From assembly GCA_949739085.1 (NCBI GenBank), contig CATIYU010000166.1, positions 1 to 12,863 of the forward strand: DNA of 12,863 nt. Reading direction: 5' to 3'. The notes below the pieces were generated by a model. The model made no database searches. It saw only the letters and a program-made list of their open reading frames with translations, and was not told the origin of the DNA. The stretch comes from an uncultured Eubacteriales bacterium (GTDB taxonomy: Bacteria; Bacillota_A; Clostridia; Oscillospirales; Oscillospiraceae). Positions 5,322-12,156 of this stretch are shown in pieces; the stretch's first letter is position 1; every line of letters begins with the position of its first letter. The position numbers and the translations under genes are program-made.

Positions 5322-7001
5322 TTAACGCATGTAGTCGATGAGGGACTGGCTCAGCAGCTGCGTACCGATCTTCAGGGCGGAGCTGTAGCAGTAGTAGGCC
5401 CAGGAGAAATCCTGGATAGCGTCGGCCAGGTCCACCTGCTCCACCTCGGCGATCTGCTCCTTGATATTGTACTCCTGGTCCTTCAGCCGGGTGCCGTTGG
5501 ACTGGAGGAACTCCGCCTGGGTGTTCACGTCGCTGTAGGCCTCGTTGAACTTGTCGTGGGCCGTGTTGAACTTGCCCAGCAGCCGGTAGGCCTCCTCCCG
5601 CTCCGCCTTGGTGGCGAATTCACCCGTCTTCTCGTCGCAGTGGGAGTAGATCTCAGAGAGCCGCTTCATGATGCAGGCGATGTTCTTCGGGTCGCCGTCC
5701 TCATCTACGCCGTAGCCCAGTATGGCGATGCCCGGCAGGGCCCGGTTGAAAGCGGTAGACTGGATGAGGTCCCGGTTCCCGGTGTCCTCCAGGAAGCCCA
5801 TACCCAGGTCCACGTCCTTGGTCTCGTTCATCATGGCTTCCAGCTTCGAGAGGTCCCGCTGGTCGTGGAAATACTCCAGCCACGCCTGCTCCAGGGGGTC
5901 TTTGCCCTCGTCCACCGGGGGAATATCCTTGCCCTCAATGGGCTTGCCTGTGGCCGGGTCAATCCAGTCGTACCCCAGGTCCGTCAGCTTCTGGGCGGCG
6001 GGACTCGGAACGCCGTTGACTCCGCCGTTGCGCTGGTCGTCATAGTAGGCGTACCAGGCCTTCTCCCAGGAGGTAACCAGCTTCTTGCTGTCCTCCGGCA
6101 TGTCTGCGGGGGCGGTATTGGGGCCCCAATTTGCGCTGGGGTCGTTGGCCGCCAGCGAGGGATTTTTCGCGTCATCCAGCGGCGTGGTGGGGTAGCCGTC
6201 CAGATACTCCATCCAAGCGTCGTCCAGGGCGGACATCTTCTCCGGCATATCGGGCATCTTGGGGGGCTCCTCGCCGCCCGCGCCCTTAGTATAGGCGTCC
6301 ATGTCCTCCAGGTACTTTTTGTAGTCCGCCACCCAGTCCGGCGTGTGGTTGAGGGGGTTGAGGCCGTCGTTGCGGTAGTAATCTACCCAGGCTTTCTCCA
6401 GGGACGTGAGGCTGCTGTCGTCCATCTTGGGGGTATCTGCGGGAATCATTTTCCCCCAATCGGGCTGTTTATCCGCAGGTGGGATGCTCCCGGCGTTGAC
6501 GTTAATGCCCCGGTAGAGCAGCTTGTTGCCGCTCCAGGTAAAGGGGGCCTTCATCTCGTCGTTCCCGGCGAAGACGAAGTGGTCGCCGTACTTGGCGCCG
6601 TTCATGCCGAACACCACGGAGTCCGCGAAGTCCGAGAGCACCTTTCCCAGGGCGGTGCGGGCGCCGCCGGTGGGGTCGTCGTCCGCGCGCTTGATAGCCT
6701 CCACCACGCCGCCCTCGTTGTTGGGGCCGTTGACGATGTTGTCGTCAATGGACTTCAAGGTAATCCAGGCGGTGTTGAACCGGGTATAGGCTTCCGTATT
6801 GCTGGTACGGTAGCTCTCAGTCTGGGTCAGGGACCGGCGCAGCCGCCAGGCGTGGGTGGCCGCGGCGGGGTCCTCGGCATAGCTGTTGAAGTTGCGCTGG
6901 GTGAGCACCTTGTCGCGGGAACTGCTCAGCTGGCCTGTATTCTGCATCAGGTTGAAGCGGTAGGTGTTCATCATCATATTGGTGGTAATGCGAAAACCCA
7001 T
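5322..7001 (-). CDS. flgL: Flagellar hook-filament junction protein FlgL (HAP3), enlarged
   Basis: FlgL forms the second junction layer between hook and flagellin filament. Conserved ends are clear: RITTNMMMNTYRFNLMQNTG at residue 4 onward with the SYAEDPAAATHAWRLRRSL box (40-58), and C-terminally DLADAIQDFSWAYYCYSSAL (524-543) followed by LLSQSLIDYMR, the D0/D1 coiled-coil pair of flagellin-like proteins. At 559 residues it is nearly twice the usual length (about 300). The extra sequence is an acidic, Trp/Tyr/Pro-rich central region (about 171-385) that contains four diverged copies of one repeat and is probably an added surface domain. The ATG at 6999-7001 has AGGAGG eight bases upstream. 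It follows flgK by 25 bases. Confidence 0.94.
   Translation of the reverse strand: MGFRITTNMMMNTYRFNLMQNTGQLSSSRDKVLTQRNFNSYAEDPAAATHAWRLRRSLTQTESYRTSNTEAYTRFNTAWITLKSIDDNIVNGPNNEGGVVEAIKRADDDPTGGARTALGKVLSDFADSVVFGMNGAKYGDHFVFAGNDEMKAPFTWSGNKLLYRGINVNAGSIPPADKQPDWGKMIPADTPKMDDSSLTSLEKAWVDYYRNDGLNPLNHTPDWVADYKKYLEDMDAYTKGAGGEEPPKMPDMPEKMSALDDAWMEYLDGYPTTPLDDAKNPSLAANDPSANWGPNTAPADMPEDSKKLVTSWEKAWYAYYDDQRNGGVNGVPSPAAQKLTDLGYDWIDPATGKPIEGKDIPPVDEGKDPLEQAWLEYFHDQRDLSKLEAMMNETKDVDLGMGFLEDTGNRDLIQSTAFNRALPGIAILGYGVDEDGDPKNIACIMKRLSEIYSHCDEKTGEFATKAEREEAYRLLGKFNTAHDKFNEAYSDVNTQAEFLQSNGTRLKDQEYNIKEQIAEVEQVDLADAIQDFSWAYYCYSSALKIGTQLLSQSLIDYMR
5856..6461 (-). repeat. Four-copy diverged repeat within flgL
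   Basis: Within FlgL, a [D/N]W anchor followed by a Pro/Asp-rich stretch and a LxxLEKAWxxYYxD helix recurs four times: residues 181-213 (6363-6461), 222-270 (6192-6338), 291-325 (6027-6131) and 345-382 (5856-5969). The AW pairs are at 204/205, 262/263, 315/316 and 373/374, giving spacings of 58, 53 and 58 residues. Copies 1 and 3 are the most alike, sharing W-G, P-A-D-x-P, L, E-K-A-W and Y-Y in register; copy 2 has a longer linker. Similarity between copies 1 and 3 is also visible in the DNA. Confidence 0.75.
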
Positions 7002-7026
7002 TTCAGTTACCTCCTGTTATACTATG

Positions 7027-9438
7027 TTATCGAATGGTTCCGTTAATCAGCTTATCCAGCATGGAGTCCAGGGTGGTCAGCAGCTGGCAGGCGGCGGAAT
7101 AGGACTTCTGGAACTGCATCATGCTGGTGGCTTCCTCGTTGAGGTCCACGCCGGAGACGCTCTGGCGGTCGTTCTCCAGCTTGAGGGCCGCGAGGTCGAA
7201 GTTATCGTAGAGCTTGCCGGTAATATTGGTGTCGTCCGCCAGGGTGCCGGAGATATTGGTAAAGAACTCCTGGAAGTTGCCCCGGAAATAGAAGCTCCTG
7301 GAGTTGGAGTCCGCGTCAATATGGGTGGCGTAGAACTCCCGCTTGCCCTGGAGGCTGGAGATCATGTGCTGGATATTGTCGCCCTCAGAGGTGTGGGTAA
7401 TCACCTTCTTCTGACCGTTTTCGTCAATGAAGATGTCGTTGGGCTGCACGCTCCTGAGCACCTGCACCGCGCCGGTGGCCCAGTCCTGGGACACGGAGAT
7501 GTTGGCGGCGGTGATGTTGGTGGGGTCGTTGTTGTTGCCGTTGTTGCTGATGAGCACGCCACCCTTATAAAAGTCCCACTCCTCGGTAAGCTGGCCCTTC
7601 TCCCGGAGGATCTCCAGGTTCTTCTGAGCCTCCTGAATGGCCTTGGTCTGGGCCTCCATATCGGGGTTGCCGTTGGCGTCTGTGAATACATACTCCATCA
7701 CGGGCTTTCCGTTGGCATCCACCATTGGGTCCCCGTTTGCATCCAACTTCTGAACCTGGTACGGCTCCACCGGGTCAATGTTGGCGTATTTCACATCGTC
7801 AATCCCCATGAAATCAGCCGGATTTGTGCTTCCAGGCGTAGCGCCGTATTTCAGCAGCGGCTCGCCGTCTTTGTCCGCGAAGTGTTTGTCTCCCACAGGC
7901 GTGCCGTCAGGATGCTTGCTGTCGTCCATTTTGTAGATCATGTCGTAAGTCAGCTCATCCTCAGCCAGGATCAGCTCGCCGGTGTTGTTGCTGACCTTCT
8001 TGGCGTACTGATTGGGCTGATTGATTTTGTTGAGCTCCCGGGCGAACTGCTGGGCCAAGTTGTCCAGGGCCTTCATGTAGTAGGGGATGCCCCGCTTTTT
8101 GTTGGCGGCGGGGTCCATCACCAGCAGCTTGCGCAGCTCCTCTGAAATCTCCTTATCCCAATTCTCGCTGCCAATGCCCAGCTCATCCGAGCTGGAGAAC
8201 TCGCCCTCCTCCGTCAGCAGCTCCCGCATGGACTGGATGGCGCCATAGAGATCGGTATCCTTCAGGTCGACGCTGGAGCGGAGCTTATTGCCGTACTTGG
8301 GGTCCTTCATGTAGAAGCCCCGCTTGTCAACGAGGGGGTCCAGGTCCATGAGGTACTTGTCGTCATAGACGAAGTCGGCCAGGCCCTCGTCGTCTGTAGG
8401 CTCGCCGAAGGCGTCCAGATACTTGGGCTCGTAGCCGGGGTCGCCGGGCTTGAGCTGGTCGTTATAAGCGGGGTCTTCACGTTTGGGGTTCAGGGTGTAT
8501 TCCTTCTTAATGTTGAGCTGGGTACCGTAAATGCCGTCAATGAGCTTGATGGGCTTGCCAAAGTTGCTGCTGTAGTTATACTCCGAGAGGTCGTAATTGC
8601 CGTCTGCATCGGGCTTCTTTCCGTCGGCGATCGCTTTCGCAATGGCTTCGGCCTTGCTCATAGCCGGGTCCTCGGTACCGGGAATGGTAATGGTCAGCTT
8701 TTCAATCTCCGTAAACTGGTCAACCCGCTCCATGGAGTAGGTGACGTCGATCTTAATGAGGCTGGAGAGCTCGTCGATGGCCACGTTCCGGGCGTCCCGC
8801 AGCTCCAGAGCATTGTCGCCGTAGATGGCGTGGGCGCGGATCTGCTCGTTGAGGTCCCGGATCTGGTTGAGCAGGCCGTTGACCTTGGTAACGGACTCCT
8901 CCAGATACTTCTCCTCGTTCTCAAAGACAGTTTGCAACTCTTTTGCGGCGGAGTTGAAGAGCTTTGTCAGGGTGCTGGCGGAACCGGCGACCAGCTTCTC
9001 GTAGTTCTCCACGCCGCTGTCGTCGTTCCAGCTCTCCAGCTTGCTGATGAAGTCGCCCAGCTGGTCCTCAATGACGCCGAAGCCCTCCTCGCCCCGGCCC
9101 ACCTCGTCCAGAATATGGCTGATCTGCTGGAGGCCCTTGAGCTTGGCCTCCTGTGCGCCCAGGCTCGAGTTCTCGTTGCGGTAACGGATGTCCAGAAAGG
9201 GGTCGCGGAGCTGGTTGACGCTCTCGCAGAGGACGCCGTAGCCGATGTTGAGGTTAAAGGCGTTGGCGTAGCGGGCCTGGCCGGTGTTGTAGAGGGAGCA
9301 CAGGTCCATTCTCTGGCGGGTGTAGCCCCGGGTATTGATGTTCGCAATATTGTTGCCCGTCACATTCAGCGACGACTGGGAGGCGTAAATCGCCAGCGTC
9401 GCGGTTGTGAACGAACTGAAGGTACCCATAACAGCCAT
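7027..9438 (-). CDS. flgK: Flagellar hook-associated protein FlgK (HAP1), enlarged
   Basis: FlgK is the first junction protein at the hook tip. The N-terminus shows the axial-protein signature SSLNVTGNNIANINTRGYTR (22-41), and the C-terminus has SVSGVDLNEEATSMMQFQKS (760-779) with QLLTTLDSMLDKLINGTIR at the very end. The D1 region follows at about 80-240 (NQIRDLNEQIRAH, LRDARNVAIDELS). The protein is 803 residues, against about 500-600 in most relatives. Extra material is seen at about 250-350 (Lys/Asp/Tyr-rich) and 490-630, the latter holding three DANGxP turns. The ATG at 9436-9438 has AAGGAG nine bases upstream; a second ATG three codons in lacks a ribosome site. It precedes flgL and follows flgN after 161 bases. 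Confidence 0.95.
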   Translation of the reverse strand: MAVMGTFSSFTTATLAIYASQSSLNVTGNNIANINTRGYTRQRMDLCSLYNTGQARYANAFNLNIGYGVLCESVNQLRDPFLDIRYRNENSSLGAQEAKLKGLQQISHILDEVGRGEEGFGVIEDQLGDFISKLESWNDDSGVENYEKLVAGSASTLTKLFNSAAKELQTVFENEEKYLEESVTKVNGLLNQIRDLNEQIRAHAIYGDNALELRDARNVAIDELSSLIKIDVTYSMERVDQFTEIEKLTITIPGTEDPAMSKAEAIAKAIADGKKPDADGNYDLSEYNYSSNFGKPIKLIDGIYGTQLNIKKEYTLNPKREDPAYNDQLKPGDPGYEPKYLDAFGEPTDDEGLADFVYDDKYLMDLDPLVDKRGFYMKDPKYGNKLRSSVDLKDTDLYGAIQSMRELLTEEGEFSSSDELGIGSENWDKEISEELRKLLVMDPAANKKRGIPYYMKALDNLAQQFARELNKINQPNQYAKKVSNNTGELILAEDELTYDMIYKMDDSKHPDGTPVGDKHFADKDGEPLLKYGATPGSTNPADFMGIDDVKYANIDPVEPYQVQKLDANGDPMVDANGKPVMEYVFTDANGNPDMEAQTKAIQEAQKNLEILREKGQLTEEWDFYKGGVLISNNGNNNDPTNITAANISVSQDWATGAVQVLRSVQPNDIFIDENGQKKVITHTSEGDNIQHMISSLQGKREFYATHIDADSNSRSFYFRGNFQEFFTNISGTLADDTNITGKLYDNFDLAALKLENDRQSVSGVDLNEEATSMMQFQKSYSAACQLLTTLDSMLDKLINGTIR
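7663..7743 (-). repeat. Triplicated DANGxP motif in FlgK
   Basis: Residues 566-571, 574-579 and 587-592 of FlgK read DANGDP, DANGKP and DANGNP. Related DGTP and DKDGEP turns occur at about 511-526. They look like repeated Asp/Asn-Gly beta-turns on a surface domain. Calcium binding is possible from the Asp-rich content but no full EF-hand or RTX motif is seen. Confidence 0.6.
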
Positions 9439-9599
9439 CGTTCTATTCTCCTTACTATATCAATCAAGTTTTACCTGTTTTCTGCCGGACGGATTGGCTG
9501 TCCGCCTAGGACCGCTCCAGAGACCGGCCTCTTTTCGTTACCGTGCGGCAATCTGAAACCCGCGCGGCACCCCAGAGCGGATTGGCCGTCCGCCTAGGA
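9439..9599 (-). other. flgN-flgK intergenic leader with repeated element
   Basis: This 161-base gap is long for this operon. It contains two copies of a 23-base sequence, small hairpins formed within each copy (GCGGA / TCCGC around a 7-base loop in the upstream copy), and an AT-rich final 40 bases carrying the AAGGAG site of flgK. No terminator and no convincing promoter were found in it, so flgK is probably cotranscribed with flgN. Confidence 0.5.
9490..9512. repeat. 23-nt direct repeat, copy proximal to flgK
   Basis: The plus strand reads CGGATTGGCTGTCCG followed by CCTAGGAC. It matches the copy at 9578-9600 at 22 of 23 positions. Each copy contains CGGA...TCCG as a small dyad and a CCTAGG palindrome. 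Confidence 0.85.
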
Positions 9600-9600
9600 C
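9578..9600. repeat. 23-nt direct repeat, copy at the flgN stop
   Basis: The plus strand reads CGGATTGGCCGTCCG followed by CCTAGGAC. It differs from the other copy by one C/T. Its last base is part of the flgN TAG stop, so the repeat begins exactly where flgN ends. The two copies are offset by 88 bases. Confidence 0.85.
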
Positions 9601-10037
9601 TAGGCACGGAAATCGGCCTGACGGGGCTGATCCTCCTCAATGATGGGTTCCCCCTTCTGGGCCTTTTCAATGGCCCGCAGGTGGCACTCCAGGGTGTCGC
9701 GGGCCAGCTGGGACGCGCCCTGGAAGAGGGCGTAGCTCCCGCGCAGCCTCTCCGCCGCCTTTTTGGTCTCCATCTCCTGGCCCTCGGGGGCGTGATCCTC
9801 CAGTTCCCGCAGAGAGATGCTCTTCAGCCCCAGCTGGGCAAGCATTTTCTCCCGCTTCTGGTCCAGGCCCCGCAGGGACATGCTCAGCGCCTGTTCCCGC
9901 TTCATGCAGGCGTCCACGGCGTTGACGTCCCCCCGGCTGACGGAGGCTGTCTTCTCCTGCTCAATCTCCGTGAGCTGGTCCATGATGCCCGCCAGGTTCT
10001 CCAGCAGGCCCAGATAGTCGCTCCACGCCGCCATCAT
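9600..10037 (-). CDS. flgN: FlgN-type flagellar export chaperone
   Basis: FlgN is the cytoplasmic chaperone that holds FlgK and FlgL for export by the flagellar type III system. The 145-residue product is almost wholly helical, as the family is: helix 1 at about 4-30 (YLGLLENLAGIMDQLTEIEQ), helix 2 at about 38-70 with Gln/Arg/Glu heptads, and a third long helix from about 90 to 130. The helix 1 to helix 2 region (KTASVSRGDVNAVDACMKRE) resembles FlgN_N. Sequence conservation in this family is low, so position between flgM and flgK carries much of the call. The ATG overlaps the flgM stop as ATGA, with GGAGGAGGG just upstream, so the two are coupled. An alternative in-frame ATG is the next codon. 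Confidence 0.88.
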   Translation of the reverse strand: MMAAWSDYLGLLENLAGIMDQLTEIEQEKTASVSRGDVNAVDACMKREQALSMSLRGLDQKREKMLAQLGLKSISLRELEDHAPEGQEMETKKAAERLRGSYALFQGASQLARDTLECHLRAIEKAQKGEPIIEEDQPRQADFRA

Positions 10038-10339
10038 TCGCCCTCCTCCATGAGGAGCATCCGGGCGGCCACCTCCCTGGGAGAGACCTGGTAGGCGCCG
10101 GAGAGCACCTCCCGGCGCAGCTCCTGGATCTTCCCTGTGGTGGTCTCCGTGCGCACCTGGTAGGAGAGGCTGGACACCGCCTCCAGGAAGCTGCGTCCGT
10201 CCTCCTGCGCCTCCTGGGCGGGAGAGTAGCTGTCGTAGCGTCCGCCGGGGCGGCGGACCTGGCCCGCGCCAACAAGGCTGGAGGGGCGGGCTGTATTTTT
10301 TTGAATGGGCAAATAGCCCTCGTTACCTATTATCAACAT
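10034..10339 (-). CDS. flgM: Negative regulator of flagellin synthesis FlgM (anti-sigma-28)
   Basis: FlgM binds sigma-D/FliA and blocks late flagellar transcription until hook completion. The 101-residue product has the family C-terminal sigma-binding helices: KIQELRREVLSGAYQVSPRE followed by VAARMLLMEE, matching the usual KVxxLxxxVxxGxYxVxxxxVAxxML pattern. The N-terminal half (about 1-50) is polar and probably disordered. The frame is open to a TTG at 10352-10354, but the ATG at 10337-10339, seven bases after GGGAGG, is the likely start. Its stop overlaps the flgN start. A sigma-D-like -10 about 80 bases upstream suggests control by the sigma factor that it inhibits. Confidence 0.93.
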   Translation of the reverse strand: MLIIGNEGYLPIQKNTARPSSLVGAGQVRRPGGRYDSYSPAQEAQEDGRSFLEAVSSLSYQVRTETTTGKIQELRREVLSGAYQVSPREVAARMLLMEEGE

Positions 10340-10346
10340 ATGTTGA

Positions 10347-10352
10347 CCTCCC
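10347..10352 (-). promoter_or_regulatory. Ribosome binding site that fixes the flgM start
   Basis: GGGAGG on the minus strand lies seven bases before the ATG at 10339. The in-frame TTG at 10352-10354 overlaps this site and is therefore unlikely to be the start. Confidence 0.75.
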
Positions 10353-10417
10353 AACTATCGCGCCGGCGGACCGGCCCAATGGCATTTGCTTGGAATCTCA
10401 ATACCTTTGTACTATTT

Positions 10418-10444
10418 CTATCGGACCGCAAATGAAAAAAATAA
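10418..10444 (-). promoter_or_regulatory. Candidate sigma-D (FliA)-type promoter for flgM
   Basis: The minus strand reads CCGATAG at 10418-10424, close to the sigma-28/sigma-D -10 (CCGATAT or GCCGATAA). The expected -35 TAAA 15-16 bases upstream is replaced by TTAT (10441-10444), a poor match. The start point would be near 10411 and the leader about 70 bases. The -10 core is seen; use of the promoter is inferred from family practice, because flgM operons are often under sigma-D control. Confidence 0.4.
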
Positions 10445-10535
10445 CTTCATCTCAGAAATTTTTTGTAAAAACTCCCCGCCAGGTCGCCGGGGCCGGGAGC
10501 GCCGGGAAAAAATCTGCAAGTTTTGAAAATCACCA

Positions 10536-10564
10536 TTGCAAGCGGCCGGTTTTTTCGATATAAT
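10536..10564 (+). promoter_or_regulatory. Sigma-A promoter for the PilZ gene
   Basis: TTGCAA (10536-10541) is followed after exactly 17 bases by TATAAT (10559-10564). This is the best promoter in the window. The start point would be near 10571, giving a 60-base leader. It diverges from the flgM promoter region. Confidence 0.8.
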
Positions 10565-10584
10565 ATGGGCAGGAAACGCAACTA

Positions 10585-10607
10585 CTCCGCGCCGCCGGGC
10601 GGCGGAG
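10585..10607 (+). promoter_or_regulatory. GC-rich hairpin in the PilZ leader
   Basis: CTCC (10585-10588) plus GCCGC (10591-10595) pair with GCGGC (10599-10603) plus GGAG (10604-10607), leaving a 2-base bulge and a 3-base loop. It ends 10 bases before the AAGGAG ribosome site (10618-10623). It may limit translation or stabilise the transcript. It does not show the conserved elements of a GEMM c-di-GMP riboswitch. Confidence 0.45.
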
Positions 10608-10630
10608 GCGGAATGACAAGGAGTGTTGGC

Positions 10631-11269
10631 ATGGAAATTTTGAAAAACTGCAAGAAAGCGGAGATATTTGGCGATGACGGCGGCCTGCTGTGCGAAGCCC
10701 CGGTCTCTGCCGGCCCCATGGGCGGCATTCTGCTGACGGTCCCCCGTAATTTGGACATCAGCGCAAAAGCCTTCCGGGTCCTCTTTTATGATCCGACTTT
10801 GGGGATGCTGACCTGCCGGTGCGCCCTCTCTTCCCCCCTGCCCCTTCCGGACAACAAGCAGTCTGTCCGCTGTGATATTCTCGAGCGCATCTCCCAGGAG
10901 CAGCGCCGGGAGGATGTAAAAATCCCCGTAGAGGCCCGGGTGATGCTCCATGTCACCCACATACCCGGCGACAGCGTCCACGTCCCCGCCGCCGGCTGGC
11001 CCGCCATGGTGAGAAATATCAGCGCAGGCGGCATCTACCTCTGCACAGACCTGGTCCTCACCGAGGGCCGCAGGGTCCGGTTCGACTTCCGGGAGACTGG
11101 GGAGAACCTCAACCTCACCGCCCAGATCCTCCGGGTGGACGACATCACCGAGCGGCCCAGCCAGCCCCTGTACGGCTACGGCTGCAAGTTCGTGAACCTG
11201 CCCGGCCGCCACGAGAATCAATTGCGCAACTACGTCTTCCAGGAGGAGCGCAGGCGGCGGAGCCGGTAG
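10631..11269 (+). CDS. PilZ-domain protein, YcgR/DgrA-like flagellar brake candidate
   Basis: The 212-residue product has two parts: an N-terminal beta-rich region (about 1-85) of the PilZN/YcgR_2 type, and a C-terminal PilZ domain (about 90-205). PilZ landmarks are QRREDVKIPV (91-100) and NISAGGIYL (129-137), the latter matching the (D/N)xSxxG c-di-GMP contact motif. The first motif reads RxxxK (Arg93, Lys97) where most binders have RxxxR. YcgR/DgrA proteins bind the rotor/stator interface when loaded with c-di-GMP and slow swimming; the position beside the flagellar cluster fits. No membrane segment or signal peptide. The start is the ATG at 10631, with AAGGAG seven bases upstream; an in-frame ATG at 10613 has a closer but less well spaced GGAGG. 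Confidence 0.88.
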   Translation: MEILKNCKKAEIFGDDGGLLCEAPVSAGPMGGILLTVPRNLDISAKAFRVLFYDPTLGMLTCRCALSSPLPLPDNKQSVRCDILERISQEQRREDVKIPVEARVMLHVTHIPGDSVHVPAAGWPAMVRNISAGGIYLCTDLVLTEGRRVRFDFRETGENLNLTAQILRVDDITERPSQPLYGYGCKFVNLPGRHENQLRNYVFQEERRRRSR

Positions 11270-11331
11270 GTCCCCCGGTTATTTTCCCCCAGCGTCCTCG
11301 CATATACATATTATTTATGAGGTGATTTTTT

Positions 11332-12141
11332 ATGGTTGGCAGTATTTCCGGTCTCAACGCCTATTATAACCCCTACGCGGCGTACCGGTCCAATCCTCTC
11401 CAGCGGGGGCAGTCCCCCCAGCAACCCAATACCCAGGGCGCGCCGGAAACCCAGCGCACCGCCGGAACCTGGACCGGCCAGCGGGCCGCCTCGCCGGAGA
11501 CCCCGGTCCAGCCGGTAACGCCTGTACGCGCCGTTGGGCCCGAGAAGTCCCAGCCCGCCACGCTGGGTATGTCCATCCGAATGGGCGCGGACCCGGCGGA
11601 GATGGCCGTGCGGATGCGCATCCGCCCCTACGAGGAATCCAGCGGCGTTTTCCTGGAGGGGAACGCCAAGGGCGCTTTCGCCTCCCTCCTCACCAACGCC
11701 ACCCAGAACGCCAGCAGCGCCCCGGCCCAGGAGACCGGCGCCGCCGTGGAGGGCCTGGGCGCGGACAGTGCGCAGAAAGCCATGGAGGAGGGCCAGTGCG
11801 AGACCTGCGAGCAGCGCAAGTATCAGGACGGCTCTGACGACATGGGCGTCAGCTTCCAATCCCCCACCCGGGTGGACCCCGACATGGCCTCCGCCGCCGT
11901 GCGGGGCCACGAGAACGAGCATGTGGTCCGGGACCGGGCCAAGGCCGAGCAGGAGGGCCGCAAGGTGGTCAGCCAGAGCGTGACCCTCCACACGGACATC
12001 TGCCCGGAGTGCGGCAAGGTCTACACCTCCGGCGGCGAGACCCGCACCACCAGCATTGAGAAAAACGACCAGCAGGAGCAGAACGCCGCTAACCAGAACA
12101 AGCAGGAGCAGGAGCGCAAGCCCTTCTCCGTATTTGGATAA
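11332..12141 (+). CDS. SprA-related putative metalloprotease (HExxH)
   Basis: The 269-residue product resembles the SprA-related / putative metalloprotease family found in several flagellated bacteria. The N-terminal half (about 1-140) is low complexity, rich in Pro, Gln, Ala and Thr. The conserved core begins at CETCEQRKYQDGSDDMGVSF (156-175) and continues with the zinc-protease motif HENEH (193-197, HExxH), a following helix with Glu206/Glu208 as possible third ligands, and CPECGKVYTSGGETRT (224-239). The two CxxC pairs flank the HExxH and suggest a structural metal. The tail is Gln/Asn/Glu-rich. No hydrophobic signal peptide is seen. The start has GAGGTGA upstream. Sixty-two bases separate it from the PilZ stop with no terminator, so cotranscription is likely. 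The substrate is unknown, and proteolysis is inferred from the motif. Confidence 0.78.
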   Translation: MVGSISGLNAYYNPYAAYRSNPLQRGQSPQQPNTQGAPETQRTAGTWTGQRAASPETPVQPVTPVRAVGPEKSQPATLGMSIRMGADPAEMAVRMRIRPYEESSGVFLEGNAKGAFASLLTNATQNASSAPAQETGAAVEGLGADSAQKAMEEGQCETCEQRKYQDGSDDMGVSFQSPTRVDPDMASAAVRGHENEHVVRDRAKAEQEGRKVVSQSVTLHTDICPECGKVYTSGGETRTTSIEKNDQQEQNAANQNKQEQERKPFSVFG

Positions 12142-12156
12142 GCGCGGAATACGGCA

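Noticed and set aside
5265..7046. Very long plus-strand open frame (593 codons), and similar ones at 2621-3619 and 6964-8145
   Set aside because: They lie antisense to flgL, flgC/flgB and flgK, whose products match known families end to end. High GC suppresses stop codons in the opposite strand, and the translations are Val/Leu/Gly/His-rich with no family resemblance.
10340..10354. TTG start five codons upstream for flgM
   Set aside because: GGGAGG overlaps the TTG and is correctly spaced for the ATG at 10339.
10473..10505. Possible terminator (CCCCG...CGGGG then TTTTT on the minus strand) in the flgM-PilZ gap
   Set aside because: The stem is only about 5 bp and no gene ends there; chance pairing in a GC-rich patch is sufficient.
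10565..10630. c-di-GMP riboswitch in the PilZ leader
   Set aside because: Only a 60-base leader with one simple hairpin; the two-helix GEMM architecture and its conserved loops are not visible.
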